Numbered from the stretch's first letter, positions 1 to 8,999 are shown. The stretch is 64,000 bases of DNA from Zobellella taiwanensis (GCF_003012795.1 NZ_PXYH01000002.1:1-64000), one strand, 5' to 3'. The notes: generated from the sequence alone by a model not told the origin. Numbers and translations: made by a program.

Positions 1-1
1 G

Positions 2-124
2 CGCTACGTGGACGTGGTGCGGGGCTCCCTGCCGTTCGTGCTGCTGCTGGTACTGGTGTCGGGGCTGCTGATCCTGTTTCCGCAAATTGCCCTGTTCCTG
101 CGGGACCTGGCCTTCGGCAAGTAA
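2..124 (+). CDS. TRAP transporter large permease (DctM-like), C-terminal end only
   Basis: Only the last 40 codons are inside the window, ending in TAA. The fragment is almost entirely hydrophobic (LPFVLLLVLVSGLLILF) and ends in a short polar tail, as the final membrane helix of DctM-type TRAP permeases does. Such permeases work with a small membrane subunit and a periplasmic binding protein to import organic acids or compatible solutes using an ion gradient. A catabolic operon follows 95 bases downstream on the same strand, which suggests the transporter imports its substrate. The assignment rests on a short fragment; another multi-pass permease cannot be excluded. Confidence 0.55.
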   Translation, partial: RYVDVVRGSLPFVLLLVLVSGLLILFPQIALFLRDLAFGK

Positions 125-218
125 GCCCGTTGTGAATCCTGTTTAATCAAACCACCGGCAACCGCGGTTGCCGGTATACCCGGTTGCACCCGCAACCTTG
201 TGCCTGGAGTGTCCGTCT

Positions 219-1400
219 GTGAAGTACCAACAGCCATTCAGCCTCGAAGAATATCAGGTCCGTCTGCACAAGACCCGGCAGAGCATGCTGGAGCAGGGCA
301 TCGACGTGCTGATCGTCAGCGAGCCTGCCAACCTCTACTACCTGACCGGCTACGACGCCTGGTCGTTCTACACCCCCCAGTACGCCCTGGTCAGCCAGGA
401 CTGGGACAGGCCCCTGTGCGTGGTGCGCGGCCAGGACGTGAACGGCGCCCGCCTGACCAGCTACCTGACCGACGACTTCATCCTCGGCTATTCGGATCAC
501 TACATCCAGAACCCGGCCGCCCATTGCATGGAGTTCGTCGCCCGGCTGCTTACCGAACGCGGCAAGGGCAGCGCCCGGGTAGGCTATGAGGGCGACAGCT
601 TCTTCTTCAGCGGCCGCAGCCTCAGCCAGCTGCAGTACCACCTGCCCAACGCCACCCTGGTGGATGCCGACGCCCTGGTCAACTGGGTGCGCAGCGTCAA
701 GTCCGAGGCGGAGATCGGCTACATGCGCCAGGCCGCCCGCCTGACCGAACTGACCATGACCAAGGCCATCGACAGGATCAAGCCCGGGGTCCGGCTGGCG
801 GACGTGGCCGCCGAGGTCTATGCCACCTCGGTGGCGGGGCTGGAAGAATACGCCGGCGAATACGCCGCCATCGCCCCGCTGATCCCGGCCGGGGTGGGCA
901 CCTCCTGCCCCCACGTGATGTGGCGGGACGAGGTCTACCAACAGGGCGACTGCTCTACCCTGGAGATCTCCGGGGTCAAGGCCCGCTACCACGCGCCCCA
1001 GAGCCGTACTGTCTTCCTCGGCAAGCCCAACCCCAAGGCCTACGACACCGTGCAGATCGTGCTCGAGGGCATAGAGGCGGTGCTCAACACCGCCAGGGAA
1101 GGGGTCTATGCCCACGAGGTGCACGCCGCCTGGGATGCGGTGATCTCCAAACACGGCATCGTCAAGGACTCCCGCTGCGGCTACAGCATCGGTATCGGCT
1201 ACCCGCCCGACTGGGGCGAGCGCACCATCAGCTTCCGGCCCATCGACAACACCCTGCTGACCGAGAACGTCACCATGCATTTCATGCCCGGGGTCTGGTT
1301 CGACGACTGGGGCGTGGCCATCACCGAGTCGATCCGCATCACCAAGACCGGGGTGGAATGCCTGTGCAACACCCCGCGGGCGCTCTTTATCATCGACTGA
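219..1400 (+). CDS. doeA: Ectoine hydrolase-like M24-fold protein (DoeA/EutD family)
   Basis: A 393-aa protein of the creatinase/prolidase fold: an N-terminal creatinase-like domain (about residues 10-145) and a C-terminal pita-bread domain. The phrases LTGYDAWSFYTPQ, RGQDVNGARLTSYL and MPGVWFDDWGVAITESIRI match my recollection of DoeA, which opens the ectoine ring to N-acetyl-2,4-diaminobutyrate. The aspartates that bind metal in true M24 peptidases are replaced (LEISG and HAPQSRT), as expected for the metal-independent creatinase/ectoine hydrolase branch. The GTG start at 219 was chosen because GGAG at 206-209 lies nine bases upstream and the in-frame ATG at 168 would add an atypical leader. 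First gene after the TRAP permease. Whether it acts on ectoine, hydroxyectoine or both cannot be read from sequence. Confidence 0.8.
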   Translation: MKYQQPFSLEEYQVRLHKTRQSMLEQGIDVLIVSEPANLYYLTGYDAWSFYTPQYALVSQDWDRPLCVVRGQDVNGARLTSYLTDDFILGYSDHYIQNPAAHCMEFVARLLTERGKGSARVGYEGDSFFFSGRSLSQLQYHLPNATLVDADALVNWVRSVKSEAEIGYMRQAARLTELTMTKAIDRIKPGVRLADVAAEVYATSVAGLEEYAGEYAAIAPLIPAGVGTSCPHVMWRDEVYQQGDCSTLEISGVKARYHAPQSRTVFLGKPNPKAYDTVQIVLEGIEAVLNTAREGVYAHEVHAAWDAVISKHGIVKDSRCGYSIGIGYPPDWGERTISFRPIDNTLLTENVTMHFMPGVWFDDWGVAITESIRITKTGVECLCNTPRALFIID

Positions 1401-1441
1401 CCGCACGGCGCCGGCCCCGGCCGGCGCCCACTGGAGGATTC

Positions 1442-2494
1442 ATGACCCAAGCTCCCATGTTTGCCAGCGACAACGCCTCCGGGGTGCACCCCGCCATCAT
1501 GGCGGCGCTGGCCGACGCCAACCGGGGCCATGCCCTGGGCTACGGTGCCGACGAACTGACCGCCCGCGCCAACCGGGCCTTCAAGCAGCTGTTCGGCGAT
1601 CAGGCCGAAAGCTTCCTGGTGTACAACGGCACCGGCGCCAACGTCATCGCCCTCAAGGGGCTGGTGCGCTCTTTCGAGGCCGTGTTCTGCTCCGCCGAGT
1701 CCCACCTGTGGATCGACGAGGCCGGCGCCCCCGAACAGTTCCTCGGCGCCAAGCTGATCACCCTGCCGGCGCACAACGGCAAAATCCGCATCGACGACAT
1801 GCGCCCGCGCCTGGGCGACATCGGCTTCCAGCACCGCAGCCAGCCCAGGGTGATTTCCCTCGCCCAGTGCACCGAGCGCGGTTCCGTCTACCGCCCGGAC
1901 GAACTCGGGGCCTTCTGCGACTTCGCCCGGGCCCACGGCTTCTACGTGCATATCGACGGCGCCCGCATCCACAATGCGGTGGCGGCGCTGGGGGGCGACT
2001 GCAAACGGCTCTTTACCGAGCTGGGGGTGGACGTGGTGTCCTTCGGCGGCACCAAGAACGGCCTGATGGTGGGCGAGGCGGTGGTGGTGCTCAACCCGGC
2101 CCTGCAGGTCCAGTACCCGGTGATCCGCAAGCACGGCATGCACCTGGCCTCCAAGATGCGCTTCCTCGCCGCCCAGTTCCTGGCCTATTTCGAGGACGAT
2201 CTCTGGCTGCACAACGCCGCCCAGGCCAACGCCATGGCGGCCTACCTGGCCGAGCGGCTCAAGGCCGTACCCCAGGCCCGGCTGGTGGCGCCGGTAGAGA
2301 CCAACATGCTGTTCGTGGAACTGCCCAACGACTGGCTGGCGCCGCTGCAGCAGCAGGCCTACTTCCACGTCTGGCGGGCCGACAGCAGCCCCGGCCGGTC
2401 CGAGGCGCGGCTGGTGATGTCGTTCGATATCGAGCGTGCCCATGTCGACGCCTTTGTGGCGCGGATGGGGCAACTGGCCGCACAGGAACAGTAA
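1442..2494 (+). CDS. Low-specificity threonine aldolase-like PLP enzyme
   Basis: A 350-aa fold-type I PLP enzyme of the beta-eliminating lyase/threonine aldolase family. It shows the N-terminal SDNASGVHPAI substrate region, the FYVHIDGARIHNA segment holding the PLP-contacting Asp and Arg, and SFGGTKNGLMVGEA, whose Lys (about residue 205) should form the Schiff base. Family members cleave beta-hydroxy-alpha-amino acids to glycine and an aldehyde. The ATG follows CTGGAGG by a few bases, 41 bases after the preceding gene, with the aldehyde dehydrogenase gene next. In this setting the substrate may be 3-hydroxy-2,4-diaminobutyrate rather than threonine; that is inference. Confidence 0.85.
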   Translation: MTQAPMFASDNASGVHPAIMAALADANRGHALGYGADELTARANRAFKQLFGDQAESFLVYNGTGANVIALKGLVRSFEAVFCSAESHLWIDEAGAPEQFLGAKLITLPAHNGKIRIDDMRPRLGDIGFQHRSQPRVISLAQCTERGSVYRPDELGAFCDFARAHGFYVHIDGARIHNAVAALGGDCKRLFTELGVDVVSFGGTKNGLMVGEAVVVLNPALQVQYPVIRKHGMHLASKMRFLAAQFLAYFEDDLWLHNAAQANAMAAYLAERLKAVPQARLVAPVETNMLFVELPNDWLAPLQQQAYFHVWRADSSPGRSEARLVMSFDIERAHVDAFVARMGQLAAQEQ

Positions 2495-2547
2495 CCCCGC
2501 AGGCATCGGCCCGAGCGGGAACCCAGTGAGACTAAGGAGAGACAACG

Positions 2548-3981
2548 ATGGCGATGGTACGACTGAACAACCCCTTCACCGGCGAAACCGTCTTCGAACA
2601 GGCCTCGGCCGGCTTCGGCGAGGTGGCGGAAAAACTGGCCCTGGCCCGGGCCGCCTACCGGCGCTGGTCGCGGGTACCGGCGCCGGAGCGGGCGCGCCGG
2701 GTGCGTGCGGCCCTGGAGGTGTTCCGGGCGGCGGAGGACGAGATCAGCACCGCCATCGCCCGGGAGATGGGCAAGCCGAAGACGGCGGCGACCGAAGAAC
2801 TACGCTACATGATCGAGCGGGCGGAATATATGTGCCGCTTCGCCGAGGACGGGGCGCTGACGGATCTGGATCTCTCGGCCTATCACGATGCCGACTTCCA
2901 GGGCTGCATCCGCTACCGGGGCAAGGGCATCGTCTATATCATCAGTCCCTGGAACTACCCGCTGTTCACCGCCATCAACGGCGTGGTCTGCGCCCTGCTG
3001 AGCGGCAGCGCCGTGCTGCTCAAACACACCACCACCCCCTCGGTGGGGCGCCTGTTCGAGCGGGCCTTCCACACCCTGGGTGACCTGGCGGATCTGCTGT
3101 TCAACATCACCGTCGACTATGAGGTGTCCGCCGAGATCATCGAGCGGGGCGACATCGACCAGGTGGTGTTTACCGGCTCGGTGCAGGGCGGGCGGGTGAT
3201 CCAGCAGAGCATCGCCCGGCGGGCGCTCAACGATCAGCTGGATTCCCCCTTTATCGAGGCTGCGCTGGAGCTCGGCAGCAACGACGCCTGCTACATCGCC
3301 GAGGACGCCGATCTGGAGCAGGCCCTGCTGTGGGCGGTGAAGATCGGCCGGCTGCACAATGCCGGCCAGTCCTGCTGTGCGGTCAAGCGGCTCTACGTGC
3401 ACGAGTCCCTGTACGACGCCGTGGTGGAAGGCGCCAGGGCCATCATGGCCGCCGAAGTCAATGGCGACCCGTTGCGGCCAGAGACCACCCTGGGCCCCCT
3501 GTTCGGCGGCAGGGCGGCCATCGACGGCCTGCTGGAACTGGTGGCGGATGCCACCGCCAGGGGGGCGACCCTGGTGACCGGCGGGGCGCGGGAGACCCTG
3601 GCGGGCTGCGACTTCATCCAGCCGACCCTGGTGGCCGGGGTGGATCACGGCATGCGCATCATGAAGGAGGAAACCTTCGGACCCGTGCTGCCGGTGATGA
3701 AGGTACGCAGCGACGAAGAGGCCTTCGGCCTGGTCGCCGACACCCGCTACGGGTTGACCGCGTCCATCTTCACCCGTTCGCGCGCCCGGGCCAATGCCTT
3801 TATCGAGGCGCTCGATTTCGGCACCCTCTACGTGAACCGCTGCAACTTCGTCGACGCCCGCCTGGGCTGGATCGGCCACCGCCACTCCGGCAACGGCTCC
3901 CTGGCGCTGTCGCCGGAAGGGCTGCGTGCCTTCAGCAGCAAGAACTCGCTCAACATCAACGGTGCCGCCCTGGAGGACTGA
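2548..3981 (+). CDS. NAD(P)-dependent aldehyde dehydrogenase
   Basis: A 477-aa protein of normal length for the aldehyde dehydrogenase superfamily, nearest in style to succinate-semialdehyde dehydrogenases. It has the cofactor-binding SPWNYPLF segment, FTGS, the ELGSND segment with the general-base Glu (about residue 241), GQSCCA with the nucleophilic Cys (about 275) and KEETFGPVLPV. The ATG at 2548 follows AAGGAGAG. It lies between the aldolase-like gene and the M20 amidohydrolase gene, whose ATG begins two bases after this stop, so translational coupling is likely. A plausible role is oxidising the aldehyde released by the aldolase; the substrate is not determined by sequence. Confidence 0.85.
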   Translation: MAMVRLNNPFTGETVFEQASAGFGEVAEKLALARAAYRRWSRVPAPERARRVRAALEVFRAAEDEISTAIAREMGKPKTAATEELRYMIERAEYMCRFAEDGALTDLDLSAYHDADFQGCIRYRGKGIVYIISPWNYPLFTAINGVVCALLSGSAVLLKHTTTPSVGRLFERAFHTLGDLADLLFNITVDYEVSAEIIERGDIDQVVFTGSVQGGRVIQQSIARRALNDQLDSPFIEAALELGSNDACYIAEDADLEQALLWAVKIGRLHNAGQSCCAVKRLYVHESLYDAVVEGARAIMAAEVNGDPLRPETTLGPLFGGRAAIDGLLELVADATARGATLVTGGARETLAGCDFIQPTLVAGVDHGMRIMKEETFGPVLPVMKVRSDEEAFGLVADTRYGLTASIFTRSRARANAFIEALDFGTLYVNRCNFVDARLGWIGHRHSGNGSLALSPEGLRAFSSKNSLNINGAALED

Positions 3982-3983
3982 AC

Positions 3984-5288
3984 ATGGCCTATTACGATCG
4001 GCTGGACGAGCACGGCCTGGCGGTGCTCGACTATGTGCGCGCCCGGCGGCACGACTTCCATCGCCATCCGGAGCTGTCCTGGTGCGAGTTCCGTACCACG
4101 GCGGTGCTGTGCCGGGAGCTGGCGCAGATGGGTTTCAGCGTCCGCTGGGGACGGCCGCTGTGGGGTGAACTCAGGCCCCACAACCTGCCGCCCCGGGAAC
4201 AGCTGGACGCGGCCTTCGCCGCCGCCCGGGCCGAGCTGGGGGAGGGGGATCCCTACCTGGCGGAGATGGCGGGCGGCTTCACCGGCCTGGTGGCCGAACT
4301 CGACTGCGGCGGTGGGCCCCACCAGGCCTTCCGCTTCGATATCGACGCCCTGCCGGTGCAGGAGAGCGGTGGCTGCGACCACTCGCCCTGCGGGGCCGGC
4401 TTCGCCTCCGTGGTGGACGGCCGGATGCACGCCTGCGGCCACGACGGCCACATGGCGGTCGGCCTGGGCCTGGCCCGGCTGCTGGCCGAGCACAAGGCGG
4501 CGCTGAAGGGGCGCTTCACCCTGCTGTTCCAGCCGGCGGAGGAAGTGGCCGGGGGCGGGGTGCACTTTGCCCGCCTGCCCCAGCTGCAGGGGGCGGACCG
4601 GCTCTATTCGGTGCATGTGGGCATCGTCGACCGGCCGGTGCTGGTGTGCGACGCCACCTGGATTGCCGGCAGCGTGTTCGAGGTGGTGTTCCGCGGCCGG
4701 CCCGCCCATGCGGGCAACAACCCCCACTACGGCCGCAACGCCCTGCTGGCCGCCTGCCAGGCGGTGACCGGCCTGTACGGCATCGCCCGCCACGGTGGCG
4801 GCGCCTCGCGAGTCAATGTGGGCGCCATGCATGCGGACAACCCCAACAACATCATCTGCGACGAGGCGCGGCTGCGCTTCGAGGTGCGCGGCGCCGACAA
4901 CGGCATCCGCGACTACATGGCACAGCGGGCCCGGCAGGTGATCGAGGGGGCGGCGGCGATGCAGGAGGTGACGGTAGAGATAACCCCGCTCACCCGCTTC
5001 GAGAACCATCCCAACCACCCGGCACTGGCGGCCTGGATCAAGGAGCAGGCGCTGGCCTTCGGCCTCGGGGCCGGGGACATTCAGGACAGCTACCAGGTGC
5101 CGGCCAGCGAGGACGCCACCTTTATGACCCGGGCGGTGAACGAGGGCGGCGGCCAGGCCTGCCACCTGCTGTTCGGTTGCCCGGTGGTGGGCGGGCACCA
5201 CAACAGCCGTTTCGACATTCCCGATCCCCTGCTGGCCTGGGGCAGCAGCTTCTATTTTCACCTGGCACGGCAGGGCATGGGAGACTAG
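3984..5288 (+). CDS. M20 family metal-dependent amidohydrolase (AbgA/DoeB2-like)
   Basis: A 434-aa M20D-type peptidase/amidohydrolase. The metal site is visible in order: HRHPELSW, FRFDIDALPV, HACGHDGH, FQPAEEVAGGG and the late VGGHHNSRFD. The extended insertion after the first helix (about residues 55-90) and the phrase MAGGFTGLVAEL resemble AbgA, the aminobenzoyl-glutamate hydrolase. Members remove acyl groups from N-acyl amino acids. The neighbouring ectoine-hydrolase-like gene makes an N-acetyl-diaminobutyrate deacetylase role (as in DoeB2) more likely than folate salvage. It is the last gene of the run, and a 270-base gap follows. No signal peptide, so probably cytoplasmic. Confidence 0.82.
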   Translation: MAYYDRLDEHGLAVLDYVRARRHDFHRHPELSWCEFRTTAVLCRELAQMGFSVRWGRPLWGELRPHNLPPREQLDAAFAAARAELGEGDPYLAEMAGGFTGLVAELDCGGGPHQAFRFDIDALPVQESGGCDHSPCGAGFASVVDGRMHACGHDGHMAVGLGLARLLAEHKAALKGRFTLLFQPAEEVAGGGVHFARLPQLQGADRLYSVHVGIVDRPVLVCDATWIAGSVFEVVFRGRPAHAGNNPHYGRNALLAACQAVTGLYGIARHGGGASRVNVGAMHADNPNNIICDEARLRFEVRGADNGIRDYMAQRARQVIEGAAAMQEVTVEITPLTRFENHPNHPALAAWIKEQALAFGLGAGDIQDSYQVPASEDATFMTRAVNEGGGQACHLLFGCPVVGGHHNSRFDIPDPLLAWGSSFYFHLARQGMGD

Positions 5289-5486
5289 GTGGTGGCGGCG
5301 GATTTTTTGCGTCCGTTCACCAAACTGTCATCCGGGACGGGCAATATGCCTGCCGCATCCGCCGGCTAGGTGTCGGTGAGCACGGCCATCGAATGATTTT
5401 CGGTGTAACCGTGTTCTTTATGTTATAGCTAAGATAACAACGACGAACAGGCTTCCGGCCACTTGGTCAAAGGGTGAGCTGGATCC

Positions 5487-5515
5487 TTGAGCATAACAAT
5501 GAGCAGGGGTATGAT
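5487..5515 (+). promoter_or_regulatory. Predicted sigma-70 promoter for sixA
   Basis: TTGAGC at 5487-5492 and TATGAT at 5510-5515 are separated by 17 bases, 45 bases before the sixA ATG. This is the best promoter match in the 272-base gap 5289-5560. I see no gene in the rest of that gap, only a weakly structured GC-rich part followed by AT-rich sequence around 5400-5450. Confidence 0.5.
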
Positions 5516-5560
5516 GCCCGCCGTTTTACCGGGCGGGATTCGCCTGAAAGTGAGGTGGAG

Positions 5561-6073
5561 ATGAACATCTTTATCATGCGCCACGGCCAGGCGGCACCAG
5601 AGGCGTCCAGTGATGCCTTGCGGCCTTTGACCGAGCAGGGAAGGGATGAAACCTGTTTGATGGCGCAGTGGCTGGCACAGCAGGTGCCGGTGTTCGAGCG
5701 TGTGCTGGTCAGTCCTTATCTGCGGACCCGGCAAACCTGGCAGCAGCTGAGCCGGCACCTGGCTGCAACCCAGGTGGAATATTGCGACGAGCTGACCCCC
5801 AATGCCGACGCGGACATCGCCGCCAGCCTGCTGCTGGCCTATGGCGAGCTCAACCGCCAGGCCAATATTCTGGTGGTCAGCCATATGCCCATGGTCGGAT
5901 TTCTGGTGGAAAGCCTGTGCCCGGCGACCATGGCACCGATTTTTGTGACGTCGGGGGTGGCCAAGCTGACCCTCGAAACGGGGCAGGGCGCCGTGTTCAA
6001 CTGGCTCGAAGGGCCGCACAACATCCGACCCCACTATGCCCAGCCCTATCCCTTATGCGGCTCACTGGGGTAA
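5561..6073 (+). CDS. sixA: Phosphohistidine phosphatase SixA
   Basis: A 170-aa histidine phosphatase (RHG fold). The catalytic MRHGQA motif is at residues 6-11, the conserved arginine in SPYLRTRQTW follows, and the second catalytic histidine is in VVSHMPMVG. SixA removes phosphate from histidine phosphotransfer proteins, in E. coli from ArcB and the PTS protein NPr. Length matches the family (about 160 aa). The ATG at 5561 follows GAGGTGGAG; upstream in-frame starts would add residues before the fold. It is the first gene after the 272-base gap and has its own promoter. A 70-aa gene follows after 24 bases. Confidence 0.9.
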   Translation: MNIFIMRHGQAAPEASSDALRPLTEQGRDETCLMAQWLAQQVPVFERVLVSPYLRTRQTWQQLSRHLAATQVEYCDELTPNADADIAASLLLAYGELNRQANILVVSHMPMVGFLVESLCPATMAPIFVTSGVAKLTLETGQGAVFNWLEGPHNIRPHYAQPYPLCGSLG

Positions 6074-6097
6074 ACGCACGACAAGCAGAGGTCAGAC

Positions 6098-6310
6098 ATG
6101 CGTATTTTTAACAATTATCAGCCTTTGTTGATTGCCAAACATGTAAAGACCTTTTTCAAGGGGCGCCTTTATATCCGCGGACGCGGCGCCTACCTTTACG
6201 CCAAAGGCATGCTGGTGATGCCCGAACAGGCGGATGCCCGCCACCGGGCCACGGTTCAGGAGATCAACCGTGTCATCGGCCAACTCAATACTCCCCAAAC
6301 GGCAGCCTGA
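6098..6310 (+). CDS. Small uncharacterised protein, 70 aa
   Basis: A 70-residue open frame starting at ATG, 24 bases after sixA and ending just before a strong terminator, so it is probably the last gene of the sixA transcript. The product is basic in its first half (FKGRLYIRGRGAYLY) with a short predicted helix at residues 47-63. No cysteine, signal peptide or membrane segment is visible. I do not recognise the family. Its tight position and GC-rich third positions support real coding. The upstream spacer has no strong Shine-Dalgarno sequence beyond AGAGG. Confidence 0.6.
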   Translation: MRIFNNYQPLLIAKHVKTFFKGRLYIRGRGAYLYAKGMLVMPEQADARHRATVQEINRVIGQLNTPQTAA

Positions 6311-6329
6311 GGCGCTGCCGTGACTCCTG

Positions 6330-6360
6330 CGAGGCCGGGCCATGCCCGGCCTCGTTGTTT
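6330..6360. terminator. Bidirectional intrinsic terminator between the 70-aa gene and smrB
   Basis: An 11-bp perfect stem, CGAGGCCGGGC at 6330-6340 with GCCCGGCCTCG at 6344-6354, has a 3-base loop and is followed by TTGTTT. The two genes converge here, so it probably ends the sixA transcript and may also end smrB. Confidence 0.8.
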
Positions 6361-6396
6361 ATTCGGGAGCCGGTGGTCCGCCGGGGTAATGGGAAG

Positions 6397-6921
6397 CTAG
6401 AGCTCGACCCTGAGCAGCACCAGCAGAGCGGCGTTGCCGCCCCATGCCCGGGTGGCCTGGTGGAAGGCCAGCACCTGGGGATGCTGGGCCAGCCACATGG
6501 GCAGCCGCTGCTTGAGAATATGCTTGCCGTGGCCGTGCATGATGGACACGCACTTCACGTGCTGGCGGCGGGCCGCCAGCAGCAGGGCCGCCAGCTCCTC
6601 CTTGGCCTGCTCCTGGGTCAGGCCGTGCAAGTCCAAAAACAGATCCGGCACATAATCGCCCCGGCGCAGCTTTTTCAGCTCATAGGCGGAGGTGTCCGCC
6701 TGGCGGTAGCGGGTGGGCCCTTCCTGCTCCAGCCAGGGCTCGTAGAGATCGGAAAAGGGGTGGGCTTCGGCCTTGTCCTTGCGCACCTCGTGGCGCTGCG
6801 CTTTCACCTTGACCGGCGCCCGGTGCGGACTTATGGTATCCTGCTTCAATTTGCGGACACCCCGCACCGCTTCCTTAAAGAGCGCCTGTTCGTCGTCTTC
6901 GGGGGGAGGGGTGGTGGCCAT
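6397..6921 (-). CDS. smrB: Ribosome-rescue endonuclease SmrB
   Basis: A 174-aa Smr-domain protein. The N-terminal half is charged and probably extended (ribosome-binding in SmrB). The Smr domain covers about residues 90-174, with [14 protein letters not shown] and the catalytic-loop motif [10 protein letters not shown]. In E. coli SmrB cleaves mRNA between collided ribosomes. It is divergent from prmB, with 50 bases between the starts, the arrangement found in many gammaproteobacteria. The ATG at 6921 begins [12 protein letters not shown], typical of the family. Confidence 0.92.
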   Translation of the reverse strand: MATTPPPEDDEQALFKEAVRGVRKLKQDTISPHRAPVKVKAQRHEVRKDKAEAHPFSDLYEPWLEQEGPTRYRQADTSAYELKKLRRGDYVPDLFLDLHGLTQEQAKEELAALLLAARRQHVKCVSIMHGHGKHILKQRLPMWLAQHPQVLAFHQATRAWGGNAALLVLLRVEL

Positions 6922-6971
6922 GTCTGCGTCCGATTAGTCAAAAACAGCCATTTTATCGAGGCGGAGGGGTT

Positions 6972-7892
6972 TTGGACACGCTTTTTCATGACGAGGCGCT
7001 CACCGAGCTGCACACCATAGGCGACTGGTTGCGGTTTGCCGTCAGCCGTTTTCAGCAGGCCGGCCTGTTCTACGGCCACGGCACCGACAACGCCTGGGAC
7101 GAAGCGGTGCAACTGGTGCTGCCGCTGTTGCACCTGCCCCAGGACTGCCCGCCCCAGGTGCGCGACGCCCGCCTGCTGCCGAGCGAGCGCCAGCGCCTGC
7201 TGGAGGCTCTGCAACAACGGGTCGAGCAGCGTATCCCCACCCCCTACATCACCCACACCGCCTGGTTTGCCGGCTATGAATTCTATGTGGACGAGCGGGT
7301 ACTGATCCCGCGCTCGCCCATCGCCGAGCTGATCGACGGCCGCTTTGCCCCCTGGCTGGATCACGAGCCCCGCCGCATCATGGACTTGTGCACCGGCTCC
7401 GGCTGCATCGCCATCGCCCTGGCCCACGCCTTTCCCGAGGCCGAGGTGGACGCCCTGGACATCTCCCGCGAGGCACTGGACGTGGCCGAGATCAACATCC
7501 AGAACCACGGCCTGGAGCAGCAGGTGATCCCCATCGAGTCGGACCTGTTCTCGGCCCTGCCGGCGGGAGACCAGTACGATCTGATCGTGGCCAACCCGCC
7601 CTACGTTGACGAAGAGGACATGAGCGACCTGCCCGAGGAATTCCACCACGAGCCCGAACTGGCCCTGGCCTCCGGTGCCGACGGCCTGGACTTCACCCGC
7701 CGCCTGCTGGCCCAGGCCTGCGACTTTCTCACCGAGGACGGGGTGCTGGTGGTGGAAGTGGGCAACAGCCAGGTCCACCTGGACGCCGCCTATCCCGAAC
7801 TGCCCCTGTCCTGGATCGAGTTCGCCAACGGCGGCCACGGCGTCTTTGTGATCAGCCGGCGCGACCTTTTGCCCTTTCGGGACCAGTTTTAA
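6972..7892 (+). CDS. prmB: Ribosomal protein uL3 N5-glutamine methyltransferase PrmB
   Basis: A 306-aa class I SAM-dependent methyltransferase that modifies a glutamine of ribosomal protein uL3. SAM-binding motif I is in [18 protein letters not shown] and the catalytic VANPPY motif of glutamine N5-methyltransferases follows. The N-terminal helical domain (about residues 1-95) is as in PrmB. The start is TTG at 6972, preceded by GGAGGGG. No ATG occurs near the expected N-terminus. aroC follows after 24 bases, the standard order, and the two are probably co-transcribed. Confidence 0.93.
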   Translation: MDTLFHDEALTELHTIGDWLRFAVSRFQQAGLFYGHGTDNAWDEAVQLVLPLLHLPQDCPPQVRDARLLPSERQRLLEALQQRVEQRIPTPYITHTAWFAGYEFYVDERVLIPRSPIAELIDGRFAPWLDHEPRRIMDLCTGSGCIAIALAHAFPEAEVDALDISREALDVAEINIQNHGLEQQVIPIESDLFSALPAGDQYDLIVANPPYVDEEDMSDLPEEFHHEPELALASGADGLDFTRRLLAQACDFLTEDGVLVVEVGNSQVHLDAAYPELPLSWIEFANGGHGVFVISRRDLLPFRDQF

Positions 7893-7916
7893 TCTCACTA
7901 CAAGGAAATCCAGCTA

Positions 7917-8999
7917 ATGGCAGGGAACAGTATCGGAACCCTCTTTCGTGTCTCCACCTTCGGCGAGAGCCACGGCCCGGCCCTGGGCGCCGTGGTCGAC
8001 GGCGTGCCCCCGGGCATCGAACTCAGCGAGGCGGATCTGCAGCATGATCTGGACCGGCGCAAGCCCGGCACCTCCCGCTTTACCACCCAGCGGCGGGAAG
8101 CGGATGAGGTCAGGATCCTGAGCGGCGTGTTCGAAGGCAAGACCACCGGCACCTCCATCGGCCTGCTGATCGAAAACACCGATCAGCGCTCCCAGGACTA
8201 CTCCGCCATCAAGGATCTGTTCCGGCCGGGGCATGCCGACTACACCTACCACCAGAAATACGGCATCCGCGACTACCGCGGCGGCGGCCGCTCCTCGGCC
8301 CGGGAAACCGCCATGCGGGTGGCCGCCGGCGCCATCGCCAAGAAGGTGCTGGCCCGTTACGGCGTGTCCATCTACGCCCACCTGACCCAGCTCGGCCCGA
8401 TCAAGGCCGAGGCCTTCGACCAAAGCATCATCGACACCAACCCCTTCTTCTTCGCCGACGCCGGCAAGCTGGAGGCGCTGGACGAGTACATGCGCGAGCT
8501 GAAAAAAGAAGGCAACTCCATCGGCGCCAAGATCCAGGTGGTGGCCCAGGGCGTGCCCGTGGGCCTGGGCGAGCCGGTGTTCGACCGCCTCGACGCCGAC
8601 CTCGCCCATGCCCTGATGAGCATCAACGCGGTCAAGGGCGTGGAGATTGGCGACGGCTTCGCGGTGGTGGAGCAGAAGGGCTCCGAGCACCGGGACGAGC
8701 TCACCCCCGAGGGCTTTGCCAGCAACCATGCCGGCGGCATACTGGGCGGCATTTCCAGCGGCCAGGACATCGTGGCCAGCATTGCGCTCAAGCCCACCTC
8801 CAGCATCATGGTGCCGGGCAACACCATAGACGTGCAGGGCAGCCCCACCGAAATGGTGACCCGCGGCCGCCACGACCCCTGCGTCGGCATCCGCGCCGTG
8901 CCCATCGCCGAGGCGATGATGGCCATAGTGCTGCTCGACCACCTGCTGCTCAACCGGGCCCAGAACGCCGAGGTGGCGACCACCACGCCCAAACTGTAA
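7917..8999 (+). CDS. aroC: Chorismate synthase
   Basis: A 360-aa protein, the expected length. It converts 5-enolpyruvylshikimate-3-phosphate to chorismate with reduced FMN, the last step of the common aromatic pathway. Signature segments include [20 protein letters not shown] near the N-terminus, [18 protein letters not shown] in the middle and GGISSGQDI in the C-terminal half. The ATG follows CAAGGAAA. It is downstream of prmB; a strong palindrome with a T-run begins just past the stop codon and likely terminates the transcript. Confidence 0.97.
   Translation: MAGNSIGTLFRVSTFGESHGPALGAVVDGVPPGIELSEADLQHDLDRRKPGTSRFTTQRREADEVRILSGVFEGKTTGTSIGLLIENTDQRSQDYSAIKDLFRPGHADYTYHQKYGIRDYRGGGRSSARETAMRVAAGAIAKKVLARYGVSIYAHLTQLGPIKAEAFDQSIIDTNPFFFADAGKLEALDEYMRELKKEGNSIGAKIQVVAQGVPVGLGEPVFDRLDADLAHALMSINAVKGVEIGDGFAVVEQKGSEHRDELTPEGFASNHAGGILGGISSGQDIVASIALKPTSSIMVPGNTIDVQGSPTEMVTRGRHDPCVGIRAVPIAEAMMAIVLLDHLLLNRAQNAEVATTTPKL

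Noticed and set aside
147-1406. A 419-codon open frame on the minus strand opposite the ectoine-hydrolase-like gene
   Set aside because: High-GC coding DNA leaves the opposite strand open. The product has biased composition (Gly, Val, His, Gln), no motifs, and the plus-strand gene is clearly homologous to known enzymes.
2-5288. Calling the left-edge cluster a standard ectoine degradation operon
   Set aside because: The aspartoacylase-type DoeB and the aminotransferase DoeD are not seen, and a threonine-aldolase-like gene is present instead, so only a hypothesis is offered.
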